From Brevibacillus daliensis (GTDB taxonomy: Bacteria; Bacillota; Bacilli; Brevibacillales; Brevibacillaceae): a DNA stretch of 64,000 nt. Under the pieces are notes generated by a model. It saw only the letters and a list, made by a program, of their open reading frames with translations. It did not search any database and was not told where the DNA came from. Location: NCBI RefSeq assembly GCF_021245735.1, contig NZ_JAJISB010000001.1:62001-126000 (forward strand), read 5' to 3'. The position numbers and the translations under genes were made by a program. Below are positions 46,452 through 55,212 of the stretch, one piece after another (the stretch's first letter is position 1; each line of letters opens with the position of its first letter).

Positions 46452-47261
46452 TTGTTTACAAATTTACAAAACGATTTATTGCAGGCAATTGAAGGTTTTC
46501 AAGGGGAGTGGGGAGTTGTTGTAGAGGATATAGTTACGGCTGAAAAGTTTTCTTACAAAGAAAATGACTCTTTCTATGCCGCTAGTTTAATTAAAGTCCC
46601 TGTCATGTCAGCTGTTTTTGCTGGTGCTAATGAAGGGCGGTTCGCCATGGAGGATATTCTTGATTTGCGAGCAGAGGATCTAGTTGGCGGAGCAGGAGTA
46701 CTGCAACACATGACACCTGGAACTCCACTCTCCATTCAAGATTTAGTTACTCTCATGATTATTCAAAGTGACAACACCGCTACCAACATGCTGATAGAAT
46801 TAGTGGGCAAGGATAGCATTCATGCTATTATGGAAAAAACCGGCATGAACAATAGCGCGTTTTATAACAAGCTCATGGTTATTCCAGCAGATTTAGAAGG
46901 AGTTAATTCTGTTACACCAGCAGATATGACCAATCATTATCGCTTATTAGCTCAAGGGAAGATCATCTCTTATGATGCCAGCCAGAAAATGCTGTCTATT
47001 TTGAAAAAGCAACAGGTCCGCGATGTAATTCCTGGGTTATTCCCTGATCCTGATCATGAAATTATTGGTGGTCTGCCCCTTTGGGAGCTGGCTAATAAGA
47101 CAGGAAATGTAACCAATGTTCAGCATGACACAGGGATATTATACATAGGGAGACATGCTGTCTTGTTATCCTTCCTTTCAAAAGGAGTGGAAAATAGCGT
47201 CGCAAAACAGGGGATTAGTAAGCTTGGTAAAATGGTGTTTGATTATTATCAAGCACGGTAA
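46452..47261 (+). CDS. Class A beta-lactamase-like serine hydrolase, no signal peptide
   Basis: A 269-residue protein with the penicillin-recognising motifs SLIK (Ser45, Lys48), SDN in QSDNTATN and KTG in ANKTGNV. A Glu in PADLEG may match the omega-loop Glu166. There is no signal peptide or anchor, so it should stay in the cytoplasm. The start is TTG behind GAGGTGAAG. True beta-lactamase activity is not implied. Divergent from the OppA gene. Confidence 0.8.
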   Translation: MFTNLQNDLLQAIEGFQGEWGVVVEDIVTAEKFSYKENDSFYAASLIKVPVMSAVFAGANEGRFAMEDILDLRAEDLVGGAGVLQHMTPGTPLSIQDLVTLMIIQSDNTATNMLIELVGKDSIHAIMEKTGMNNSAFYNKLMVIPADLEGVNSVTPADMTNHYRLLAQGKIISYDASQKMLSILKKQQVRDVIPGLFPDPDHEIIGGLPLWELANKTGNVTNVQHDTGILYIGRHAVLLSFLSKGVENSVAKQGISKLGKMVFDYYQAR

Positions 47262-47296
47262 AACGAAAAATCGCTCTTTTACTACTTCAAACAACA

Positions 47297-47338
47297 AAAC
47301 CAGTCTACATGATCGAGACATCGTGTGGACTGGTTTTT
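47297..47338 (+). terminator. Terminator after the serine hydrolase gene
   Basis: AAAACCAGTCTACA pairs with TGTGGACTGGTTTT with one wobble, followed by T. Confidence 0.85.
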
Positions 47339-47378
47339 ACTTGGTTATTAACGTCCTGTCAGTCATGATTTTAATCTA

Positions 47379-47954
47379 TCATTTCCTCATATCTCTTGCA
47401 TGCAACCCCGTTAAGTAAGTATCCACCAGTATTCGATAACTCACCTCTGCTTCTAGTGGCATCCCGAACCCACCTTTTTGTTCAAGAGAAGCAAATCCGT
47501 GAAAAATGCTCCGCAAACCTCTCACCGTATGATACCCTTCTTCTCCTTCAATTCCATAGGCACGAAGAACCTGCAGGATCAAATTGACACTTTTTTCGCC
47601 CACCAATTGTAGATCGGGGTCATCGTCCACCTGTGAGCGTAACGTAATTTCATATAATCCCGGATGTTCTCGTGCAAAGGTTAAATACGCTTCTCCAATT
47701 GACCGAATAGCCTCGTCTTTTGCCCTACCAATTGCCGCTGTCGCCATCACTTGATAAAGCTGCTCTAATCCATACGTCGCTAATTTTTTTCTCAAGCCTG
47801 CTAACCCATCTACATGATTATAAAGAGAAGGAGGACGTATATGCAGTTCCTTAGCAAGGGAAGCGAGCGTTACCGCATCAATTCCATCCTTATCTGCCAT
47901 CTCTCCTGCTACCTGTAATATTCTAGTCAAATCAAGACCTACTCTTGGAGACAT
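47379..47954 (-). CDS. TetR family regulator with WHG-type C-terminus
   Basis: A 191-residue repressor. The helix-turn-helix is TLASLAKELHIRPPSLYNHV, and the C-terminal half (REHPGLYEITL, LRSIFHGFASLE) fits TetR_C_33/WHG. It follows the MBL gene by four bases. The double operator upstream of the MBL gene (48714-48752) is probably its own binding site. Confidence 0.88.
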   Translation of the reverse strand: MSPRVGLDLTRILQVAGEMADKDGIDAVTLASLAKELHIRPPSLYNHVDGLAGLRKKLATYGLEQLYQVMATAAIGRAKDEAIRSIGEAYLTFAREHPGLYEITLRSQVDDDPDLQLVGEKSVNLILQVLRAYGIEGEEGYHTVRGLRSIFHGFASLEQKGGFGMPLEAEVSYRILVDTYLTGLHARDMRK

Positions 47955-47958
47955 TTGT

Positions 47959-48690
47959 TTACACCCTTTCCTGTAACATGGTTCCTTTTAAGCTTTTCTC
48001 CATTTCATTGATCGCCTTCTCCATTGCTACTCTTGGTTCGTTTATCATCAAGCCATGACCAACAGCGAGTAAGGTTGGTTTATATGATAATAATTTGTGA
48101 GCACTTTGTAAGGCTGTTTCCTTATGCCAGGTTGCCATTGCCGGAAAAGGAAACCAGGGTTTCATATGCCCAGATACAGCGATTCCTCCCCTAGTTTGAA
48201 AAGCATCTCCTGCGATCATTGCTTGACTTCTTGTGTCCAAAAATGTCATGGAGCCTGGTGTATGTCCTGGTGTTGCAACAGCAAGTAACGACCCGATCTG
48301 ATCCCCCTCATTCAATAGGACATGCGGGCGAGTTACAATTTGTTTCGGAACACCACCACGAATCTTTGTTTGTGGTTCATGGGGATCGAGAGAAACATCA
48401 TTTGCTAATAATCGTGCATCCCGTTCTGAAATGTACACTTTCACATCTGGTAATGATGCTACTAGTTTGTCTAATGCTCCTACATGGTCATCATGAGCAT
48501 GCGTAAGCAAGATTCGTGTAATTGGCTTTCCAATATTCGCTGCGGTTTGAATAATGGATGTAGCACAATAAGGTAGGGCCGCATCAATTAACGTCAGTTC
48601 ATTTTTTTCCTCAACCAAGTAACAGTTAACTGGAAATAGGTTAGGTAAAAAACTAAGCTGATGAATCGTTTTCTCGTTTCGTAATCGCAT
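47959..48690 (-). CDS. MBL-fold metallo-hydrolase
   Basis: A 243-residue protein with the metal motif THAHDDHVG, a later His in VATPGHTPGS and Asp in MIAGDAF, giving the usual two-metal site. It looks like a small hydrolase of the glyoxalase II/YflN kind; the substrate is not evident. It is transcribed with, and presumably repressed by, the TetR gene behind it. Confidence 0.88.
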   Translation of the reverse strand: MRLRNEKTIHQLSFLPNLFPVNCYLVEEKNELTLIDAALPYCATSIIQTAANIGKPITRILLTHAHDDHVGALDKLVASLPDVKVYISERDARLLANDVSLDPHEPQTKIRGGVPKQIVTRPHVLLNEGDQIGSLLAVATPGHTPGSMTFLDTRSQAMIAGDAFQTRGGIAVSGHMKPWFPFPAMATWHKETALQSAHKLLSYKPTLLAVGHGLMINEPRVAMEKAINEMEKSLKGTMLQERV

Positions 48691-48713
48691 GAAAACTCCT
48701 CCTGAGTCATAAA

Positions 48714-48752
48714 ACTAATATCGTTAGTTTCATTATAACTAATGATATTAGT
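48714..48752. promoter_or_regulatory. Double TetR-type operator
   Basis: Two 15-bp palindromes of form ACTAA-N5-TTAGT lie at 48714-48728 and 48738-48752, centres 24 bases apart. Together they also form one larger inverted repeat with 19-bp arms (48711-48729 and 48737-48755, one mismatch). They sit 24 bases before the MBL start, where the promoter should be. Confidence 0.75.
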
Positions 48753-48873
48753 TTTGCAACATTTTTTTACAAAAAAGAAAAAGTTCTAATAGTAACGGAA
48801 CAGGAATTAGTTTACAGAAAATTGTGATATCATACAAAAGAGTCTGAGCCATGATTTCGTGGAGGTGTTCTCT

Positions 48874-49406
48874 TTGAAGTATTCTTCATTTGAAGCATCA
48901 AAATTGTTTATAGACGATAAATTTCCTACCTGTGAGATAGCTTTTCTTGCCGGCAGTGCTTCGAGGGGCGAGGAAACGAAAACTTCTGATTTAGATATTG
49001 TCGTATTTGATAACAACTCAAATGAATACCGAGAAAGCTTTTTTATGTTCGGATGGCGGATAGAATGCTTCATTCATAATAAAGAATCATACGCGAAACA
49101 GTTAGCATCTGATAAAGAAAGTGGAAAACCAATACTAGCTACTATGATAATGGAGGGGAAAATACTAATAGACAACGGGGATGCTGAAAAACTGAAACAA
49201 GAAGCATCTGAGTTCTTACTGGCAGAGGAAAAGCATTAACAAGAGCCTTGTCTAAATTTGATAAAGATATAAGCGAGAAATTTTTTAATGGACTTAAAAG
49301 CTTCTACAAAGAGGAGAACAAGCAACCACTTATCGACTTTGTTGACGAGATATATAAACCGATTGGCGGACAATTATTTGCTGGTTTTTCACAAGGAAAG
49401 AAATAA
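48874..49406 (+). pseudogene. Broken nucleotidyltransferase gene
   Basis: The first ~120 residues keep the nucleotidyltransferase motif GSASRGEETKTSDLDIVV and stop at 49239. Immediately after, in another frame, comes ALTRALSKFDKDISEKFF through IGGQLFAGFSQGKK to a stop at 49406, which reads as the C-terminal end of the same ~250-residue family. So the middle has been deleted with a frameshift. The TTG at 48874 lies after GGAGGTG; a terminator follows the second part. Whether the shortened N-terminal protein still works is unknown. Confidence 0.75.
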
Positions 49407-49442
49407 ACAGGGGTGCTTAGCATACACCCCTGTTTATTTTTT
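49405..49442 (+). terminator. Terminator after the broken nucleotidyltransferase
   Basis: AAACAGGGGTG and CACCCCTGTTT form an 11-bp stem, followed by ATTTTTT. Confidence 0.9.
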
Positions 49443-49562
49443 GAAGTATGCATTTTGATTTCACTCTGCAACTGATTAAACGGAATAATTAATCAACTCT
49501 CATTTACAAATGTATGTTCGCATGATAATCTATAAAGAAACTACAGAGGTGTATATACGGAT

Positions 49563-50042
49563 ATGGAAAAGATTGATTGCATAGAGCTAGCCCACTTTTC
49601 GAATGAACATGTAGAAGTATTAAATTCTTTTGAACTTCCTGAAAATCAATCACAATTCACTTCATTACCAAATAAATTTTGGGAGGTAACAGAAGGCCAG
49701 CATCGTATCGTTATTTTACATGATAATGAGCCTGTAGGCTTCTTTTTATTACATTCAACCAAACGAGTTAAGGACTATTCAGATAATCAGAATGCTATGT
49801 TATTAACCTCATTATCTTTAAACCATGCCAAGCAAGGAAAAGGCTATGCTAAACAAGGTATGTTATTACTAAGAGAGTTTGTTACAACTCAATTTCCTAC
49901 CTGTGATGAAATTGCACTAGCTGTTAACCACAAGAATATTGCTGCCCAGCAACTGTATGTAAAAGTAGGTTTTACAGATACTGGTAACAGAAAAATCGGC
50001 CCAAAAGGTGAACAGTTTATAATGAAATTATCGTTACTATAG
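49563..50042 (+). CDS. GNAT family acetyltransferase
   Basis: A 159-residue protein with acetyl-CoA motif A (LSLNHAKQGKGYAKQGMLLL) and motif B AVNHKNIAAQQLYVKVGF. The substrate is not known. It stands alone. Confidence 0.85.
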   Translation: MEKIDCIELAHFSNEHVEVLNSFELPENQSQFTSLPNKFWEVTEGQHRIVILHDNEPVGFFLLHSTKRVKDYSDNQNAMLLTSLSLNHAKQGKGYAKQGMLLLREFVTTQFPTCDEIALAVNHKNIAAQQLYVKVGFTDTGNRKIGPKGEQFIMKLSLL

Positions 50043-50074
50043 ATAATGGAACGATTCATTTACATATATGAAAG

Positions 50075-50110
50075 AGCATGTTTTGATCAATTTTTTTCAA
50101 AAACATGCTC
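50075..50110 (+). terminator. Terminator after the acetyltransferase
   Basis: GAGCATGTTTT pairs with AAAACATGCTC; the tail CTTCTACTT is only moderately T-rich. It could also serve the opposite strand. Confidence 0.55.
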
Positions 50111-50147
50111 CTTCTACTTACTCTTACAATCAATGATATGAACTACA

Positions 50148-50261
50148 TTAAAAATCGGTATAAATAAATCGTGATTCTACCCCTGAGCTAGCCAAAACTA
50201 CCGAGATAATAATGACCACCCAGAACAGCGTACTGTACAGATAGGAAATGACCTTCCTCAT
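50148..50261 (-). CDS. DltX-like microprotein of the MBOAT acylation cluster
   Basis: A 37-residue frame too short for usual gene calling. Residues 12-25 form one membrane helix, and the last six are FIYTDF, very close to the conserved C-terminal FIYNEF of DltX, whose Tyr is proposed to take the acyl group from DltB. Here the Tyr is residue 34. The ATG lies seven bases after the MBOAT stop, with GGGGGA upstream. I infer that it serves the MBOAT and SGNH proteins as DltX serves DltB and DltD. Confidence 0.78.
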   Translation of the reverse strand: MRKVISYLYSTLFWVVIIISVVLASSGVESRFIYTDF

Positions 50262-50268
50262 CTCTATG

Positions 50269-51537
50269 TTATCCCCCTATCATTTTGACAATTACCTGTA
50301 TTGCCACATCAAATTCGCAGTAAAAGAAAATCCAGCCAATCGCAACAAAATGGAAGGTGAGCAGAATGGCTCCCACGTCCCGAATACCTGAGATATATGG
50401 GATTTTCCCTTTCATCGTGCCTGTTGCTGCAACAGGTGCAAAGTTAGTTGCCAACTCTTTTTTCCCTGCTTTATAAAAGCGATAGATGGCGAGTCCCATT
50501 CCATGGTAGAGGCCCCAAAATACAAAATGCCATGCCGCTCCATGCCATAAACCACTAATTCCCATTGCAATAAGCGAGTTTCTTGCCGCTAACAACATGG
50601 ACCCTCTGCTTCCACCTAACGGAATATAAATATAATCCCGAATCCAGCTAGATAGTGACATGTGCCAGTTATTCCAGAAGGCCGCTATATTCTTTTGTAA
50701 ATATGGATAATTGAAGTTCTCAGGCACACGATATCCAAAGAGTCGGGCACACCCGATTGCAATATCGGAGTAACCAGAGAAATCGAAGAAAATTTTAATC
50801 GCATAGGCGTACATCCCTATCCAAAGCTCTCCGGTTGTCGCAGTTTCAGGGGTAAGTAAATAATCGGCGAATACCGTCATTTGATCAGCAATTACCACTT
50901 TTTTAAACATACCTACAAGAATCCGTGACAAGCCTTCCATGACGTACTCTTTCTTGAAATTCCCCATGGTAACGGTTTGCTCATTAAAAGACTGATACCG
51001 TTTAATAGGACCTGATACTAATGTAGGAAAATACATGATAAATAGTGCAAATTGGAACGGTCCTGTTTTTACTGCTTTTCCCAGATATACGTCGATGGAA
51101 TAGTGAACGAATTCAAACACCAGAAACGACAATCCAAGTGGTACAATAATGGCTGGTATCTGATATGCTACTTCGACATCAACCAGCTGGAAGATGTCAT
51201 TTAGCGTAGAAACCATCATTTTAAAATACTTATAATAAGCCAGAATAGAGACGCTAAAGATAATGATTGTGATCAGATAGAACTTGGGATGCTGATACCA
51301 AGGCAGCTTTTTACCAGCATCAACTTCCGGTTTATAGCGAAAGATCTTGAGCGAAAGCAGATAAACAACTACCGTCATAAATAAAATAAGAACAGTATGC
51401 CACGGAAAATGGTAGGTAAAAAATAGATAGCTGGCAAACAACATGACATGCGCCCTATATTTACCTGACACCCCAAACCAATAGATCAGAAAGGTTATCA
51501 GACAAAACGCAGCAAAAACCCATGTGTTAAAAATCAA
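50269..51537 (-). CDS. MBOAT family membrane O-acyltransferase (AlgI/DltB type)
   Basis: A 422-residue multi-helix protein with the MBOAT signature NNWHMSLSSWIRDYIYIPLGG and the active-site region GLWHGAAWHFVFWG with the invariant His. Such proteins pass an acyl group across the membrane to a sugar polymer. It overlaps the SGNH gene by four bases and is followed by the DltX-like microprotein. There is no dltA or dltC nearby, so D-alanylation of teichoic acid is not assured; O-acetylation of a cell-envelope polymer is as likely. Confidence 0.92.
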   Translation of the reverse strand: MIFNTWVFAAFCLITFLIYWFGVSGKYRAHVMLFASYLFFTYHFPWHTVLILFMTVVVYLLSLKIFRYKPEVDAGKKLPWYQHPKFYLITIIIFSVSILAYYKYFKMMVSTLNDIFQLVDVEVAYQIPAIIVPLGLSFLVFEFVHYSIDVYLGKAVKTGPFQFALFIMYFPTLVSGPIKRYQSFNEQTVTMGNFKKEYVMEGLSRILVGMFKKVVIADQMTVFADYLLTPETATTGELWIGMYAYAIKIFFDFSGYSDIAIGCARLFGYRVPENFNYPYLQKNIAAFWNNWHMSLSSWIRDYIYIPLGGSRGSMLLAARNSLIAMGISGLWHGAAWHFVFWGLYHGMGLAIYRFYKAGKKELATNFAPVAATGTMKGKIPYISGIRDVGAILLTFHFVAIGWIFFYCEFDVAIQVIVKMIGG

Positions 51538-52589
51538 GGTATGTCCCTCTTTTCTTTCAGCAACCAGCTTTCCATATCATCGACCAAGTGGTTAGCAATA
51601 ATCCTGTTCCCTTTGGCCATAGGATGGATGCTATCGGTAAAATCATCTGCAGGGACAATTTTTTCATAATCGACGAACTCTCCGCCTTCTTTTTCTACTA
51701 CTTGCTCCAGAAAATCTATGTTGCGATCATAATTGAATCGATCAATCATATTGTATTTTTGCATCATTTCTTGATTAAGCGGAGTATTAAAAATCAGGAT
51801 ATTGCTACCCTGCTCTTTTACATCCTGAATCATATATCTGGTAAAATCTACAGACAGATCCTTATCGCTGATTAGATACGCTCCACGTTTGGAAGTACCC
51901 TTTACCTTCTCAGTCCAGTCCGTCGCACTCCACACATTATAATTTATAGGTTGTGGCATAGGCTTGTCCGGGTCGGGAAACATTAATTCCTTGATCATGT
52001 CGCGGTAGGCATATAAGTCCCAAACGTTCACCATCAGCGTTTGTAATCGATCTTCTATACGATCTTCAGTGATTTGTAAATCATCATATAAGGAAGCTCC
52101 ATTTATTTCTTTAAAGGCAAGGTGTCCTGTTTTATCCATGAATTTGACTACCGTGTTACCATAATGACCTGTATTCAGATCGAAAATAACGATATCTTCA
52201 GGCTCTAGATCAAGTGCCTTTACGATAAAAAATGCATCGCCTGGTGCTCCCCCACTCAACCCCAAATTATAAACCTGATAATCAGGGGCTACTTCATCCA
52301 CTTCATCTTCAAGGTAATGGGCAAGACTTTCCGTCCCATTATCAACTCCCCCACCTTTAATAACGGAATCACCTACAAGAATAATTTTGGGATCATCATC
52401 TTTATTAACAACGTCTACAAAAGCCTTTAATTCACCAAAACCGAAGTTAACTGGCAGACGAAATGAAGCATCTGCCTCTATTCGTTTTGCAACAAACTGG
52501 GGTACGACTAGTAGATCTATGAGAACGAAACTTATCAAAACAAGAATAATAATAATTACATTCAACTTTGGTCGAAACTTCTCTTTCAC
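51534..52589 (-). CDS. SGNH/GDSL-like protein with membrane anchor (DltD/AlgX-like partner)
   Basis: A 351-residue protein with one N-terminal helix (LNVIIIILVLISFVLIDLLV) and a domain outside the membrane. Block I is GDSVIKGGG and the C-terminal catalytic pair DSIHP is intact, so it should be an acyl-transferring or esterase enzyme. The GTG at 52589 follows GGAAGGAG; the frame to 52697 has none. It is the first gene of the three-gene acylation cluster. Confidence 0.85.
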   Translation of the reverse strand: MKEKFRPKLNVIIIILVLISFVLIDLLVVPQFVAKRIEADASFRLPVNFGFGELKAFVDVVNKDDDPKIILVGDSVIKGGGVDNGTESLAHYLEDEVDEVAPDYQVYNLGLSGGAPGDAFFIVKALDLEPEDIVIFDLNTGHYGNTVVKFMDKTGHLAFKEINGASLYDDLQITEDRIEDRLQTLMVNVWDLYAYRDMIKELMFPDPDKPMPQPINYNVWSATDWTEKVKGTSKRGAYLISDKDLSVDFTRYMIQDVKEQGSNILIFNTPLNQEMMQKYNMIDRFNYDRNIDFLEQVVEKEGGEFVDYEKIVPADDFTDSIHPMAKGNRIIANHLVDDMESWLLKEKRDIP

Positions 52590-52731
52590 AGCTATACTCC
52601 TTCCGCCTGAATTCCCATCCAAAATCATATAATATAATGATAAAAAGAGATATACGAAAATTGAATAAGTAGTGATAATTCTCATACCGAAAACCATTTC
52701 ATAACAATAACTTCGGGTGTTTTCTAAAACG

Positions 52732-52778
52732 AAAAAAGCTTATTCCTCATCCTAAGGGAGTCAGAATAAGCCTTTTTT
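52732..52778 (-). terminator. Terminator downstream of the redoxin gene
   Basis: AAAAAAGCTTATTC and GAATAAGCCTTTTTT pair (one mismatch) with A and T runs on both sides, so it can act in both directions. Confidence 0.8.
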
Positions 52779-52811
52779 ATGGATTCAGCATGTGTACGCT
52801 GCGTTGTTTAT

Positions 52812-53288
52812 CTATTCTACTAAACGGGTAGCCTGACTAATAATTTCATCCACCCGAGGCCGATCGAACTGTGAGCTACCAATATATACATATCGAATCT
52901 CCTGGTTTCCATCTAGTACATAGGTGCTTGGTACGGCAATTCTGTACGAATCCCATTTCAATAACGTAAAAACCTCATACGCTTTCATAACTTCACGTGA
53001 TGAATCGGACAACAGGGGAAATGGAACCAGATTTGCATCGGCATACTGTTTCAAGTTCTCCAATTTTTGACCAGCAATCCCGATAATCGAAATACCCTTG
53101 TCCGTAAATCGCTGTACATGCTGCTGAATTACTTCTAGTTGTTTTCGACAATTTGGACACCAGGTGCCGCGAAAAAACAGGATCACCAGTGGTCTTCCCA
53201 GGTAATCAGCAAGGTTGATCGTTCCACTTGTTGATTCCAGTTGGAAATCTGGAGCTTTTGCACCGACAGTTAACCCCTTTTTACCCAT
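52812..53288 (-). CDS. Peroxiredoxin/TlpA-like redoxin
   Basis: A 158-residue thioredoxin-fold protein with the redox centre WCPNC in FFRGTWCPNCRKQL and the AhpC/TSA body. There is no signal peptide. The two cysteines near residues 43-46 suit a thiol peroxidase or disulfide reductase. It is 53 bases after the CvfC-type gene, and both may be one transcript. Confidence 0.85.
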   Translation of the reverse strand: MGKKGLTVGAKAPDFQLESTSGTINLADYLGRPLVILFFRGTWCPNCRKQLEVIQQHVQRFTDKGISIIGIAGQKLENLKQYADANLVPFPLLSDSSREVMKAYEVFTLLKWDSYRIAVPSTYVLDGNQEIRYVYIGSSQFDRPRVDEIISQATRLVE

Positions 53289-53341
53289 TTTCTCTGCCCC
53301 CTGGTCTCATAAATTTTCATTATCCATGTGAATACCTTGCT

Positions 53342-54475
53342 TTAGTCACGAGTACGGTTCAACATTTGTTGCCATACTGTACCACTTGCCTCTTCTCCTG
53401 ATTCGATTCGCTCAATCGCCATCCGTATTTGCAGACTAATCTCAAATTCCGGATCATCTTCTGCTTCCTTCAAGGCGATGAGAGCAGTCTCATCTCCCAC
53501 TTCATACAAATAACGGGCAGCACGCCAACGAACCAACTTATTACGGTCCCTCATAGCCTCTATCATGGCCGGTATTGCAATAGGATTACCTAAATCAGAC
53601 AGCGTATCTCCTGCCGTTCTTCTTACAGAAGCAGATGAATCCTTGAGCGCCTTAAACAATAGAGGAAACACATCATCCGTAGCAATCATGCCAAGATAAA
53701 CAACTGCGAGACGGCGAATGGACGATTTTTCATCCTGCAATGCTTTATCCATAATCGCAAGGTCATCTTCCGTTGGCTCCATTCTTTCCAGCACGGCATA
53801 CCGTTTACGCCAATCATCGTGATCCAGCATTTCCAATGATACCTTTGGAGCAGGTGTTTTTTTCACAGGCACGTCCTGACCACCTTGCGCCAATGCATGT
53901 TCAAGCAGTCCATTCAATCGTGCTTCATCATAAGCAGCATCCAACTCTTGAGCTACTTCTTCTCCAACTTCCCGTTGATTTCCGTACCTTGCCCCCTGCT
54001 CTATCCATTGACGCTCCATCACCAGATTAGGAGAGCTAACACCTGCGGACATCGCTATCCTGGCGAAGCGTTCTGGTAAGCCAACACGCACTTCCTCTTG
54101 ATTGGCTACTACTTTTACCTGCATAGGAATCTGGCGAAACATTTGTACGAAGACTTGAATTTCCCCAAAAGCAGCTGTTCCTTCTTCTATTGCCGCTTCC
54201 GTCTTCCCGCCTGATTCAATTGAGCCTAGCACTTCTCTGACTTGAGCCAGGATCGCTTGCCAAGACGCATTCGGAAAACGATCGAGAGCGATAAAATCAA
54301 CTACCTGAAAGACCGCTTTTACCCCTTCAACATGTAGCAATTGTTTTATATACGCAGGAGCTTGATCCACGTTTTGTTGGGTATAATTATGTTGTATTCC
54401 TTGTGGTAGTCGTTCATCCAGGTTAAGCTTCATGCTGTTTGGACTAGGTGTAGGTTCTATAGAACGAATCTTCAA
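53342..54475 (-). CDS. CvfC-type protein: Nfu N-terminal domain plus HEAT repeats
   Basis: A 377-residue protein. The first ~90 residues (SIEPTPSPNSMKLNLDE, HVEGVKAVFQV) are an Nfu/NifU N-terminal domain. Residues about 225-360 are HEAT-like repeats, such as DSSASVRRTAGDTLSDLGNP and DRNKLVRWRAARYLYEVGD. This is the layout of S. aureus CvfC and B. subtilis YpgR; CvfC was named for a virulence effect, and its biochemistry is unclear. No Fe-S cysteine pair is present. Confidence 0.85.
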   Translation of the reverse strand: MKIRSIEPTPSPNSMKLNLDERLPQGIQHNYTQQNVDQAPAYIKQLLHVEGVKAVFQVVDFIALDRFPNASWQAILAQVREVLGSIESGGKTEAAIEEGTAAFGEIQVFVQMFRQIPMQVKVVANQEEVRVGLPERFARIAMSAGVSSPNLVMERQWIEQGARYGNQREVGEEVAQELDAAYDEARLNGLLEHALAQGGQDVPVKKTPAPKVSLEMLDHDDWRKRYAVLERMEPTEDDLAIMDKALQDEKSSIRRLAVVYLGMIATDDVFPLLFKALKDSSASVRRTAGDTLSDLGNPIAIPAMIEAMRDRNKLVRWRAARYLYEVGDETALIALKEAEDDPEFEISLQIRMAIERIESGEEASGTVWQQMLNRTRD

Positions 54476-54975
54476 TCAGCACAACCCCTTTTATCAGATA
54501 ATAATTAGTCTAAGGTGACATCGATTATATCATAGCTGAGCCATTTACATACGGTTCAAAGTTTAGTTAGTGCCAGATCAATTGCATATGCTTAAAAGCC
54601 TACTATCTGGCTTTCTCCGCTTTAAGTCTATAGTTGAGTTAGTTACTTTTTACATTTTTTAATTGTTTGCAATCCGCTTAAACCGCTCCAACGTTTCGAC
54701 GACGGCTTGTTCATAGGGAGCAGCTACTACCTTATTTTCTAACTTTTTCTGAATTCATTCTGCTGCCAACTTTGAAGCACTATTTATGAAATCAATTCAT
54801 ATAATAAAAAATATGGAAATTATGATATACTTATATATAACCTATTATTTCTCTGATATGTCGGTTCGGAGCTTGTAGTGATTTGCATTTTTTTTATTTT
54901 CCAATAAAAAGTGAAACATATCACACACTTATTCGTATATATTTAGTAACAGACTAAAAAAGGAGCTGAAAATAA
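54476..54975. other. Gene-poor stretch upstream of the CvfC gene
   Basis: About 500 AT-rich bases. A short protein-like remnant lies on the minus strand at 54659-54779; the rest shows no supported gene or hairpin. Confidence 0.5.
54659..54779 (-). pseudogene. Possible C-terminal gene remnant
   Basis: The minus strand reads ASKLAAE, a stop, then IQKKLENKVVAAPYEQAVV and ETLERFKRIANN before a final stop. The codons look protein-like and the internal TGA suggests decay. I do not recognise the family, and chance cannot be excluded. Confidence 0.25.
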
Positions 54976-55146
54976 ATGAGAACGTACACGTTCTTGTTTG
55001 AAACCAAGACAAAAAAATGGGAAGAACGCGTTGAAGCAAATAGTATGCTCGATGCCGCCCGTAAGGCTAAAGAACTAGCTGTAATGAAGTCTAATGCACT
55101 TGCAACAAGAATTATGTTTTCTTTTTATCACGGAAGAGCAGTATAA
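54976..55146 (+). CDS. 56-residue hydrophilic protein, unknown
   Basis: A small basic protein that starts MRTYTFLFETKTKKWEER and ends HGRAV, with a helix rich in Ala and Lys in between. It has AGGAG at the right distance from an ATG and a strong terminator after it, so it is a real gene. I do not recognise the family. Confidence 0.65.
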   Translation: MRTYTFLFETKTKKWEERVEANSMLDAARKAKELAVMKSNALATRIMFSFYHGRAV

Positions 55147-55212
55147 CGTTACTATCTACTGATTGCTAAGCGGCAGGTGATTTGATGACATATTCCAATC
55201 TAAGCACATGAA

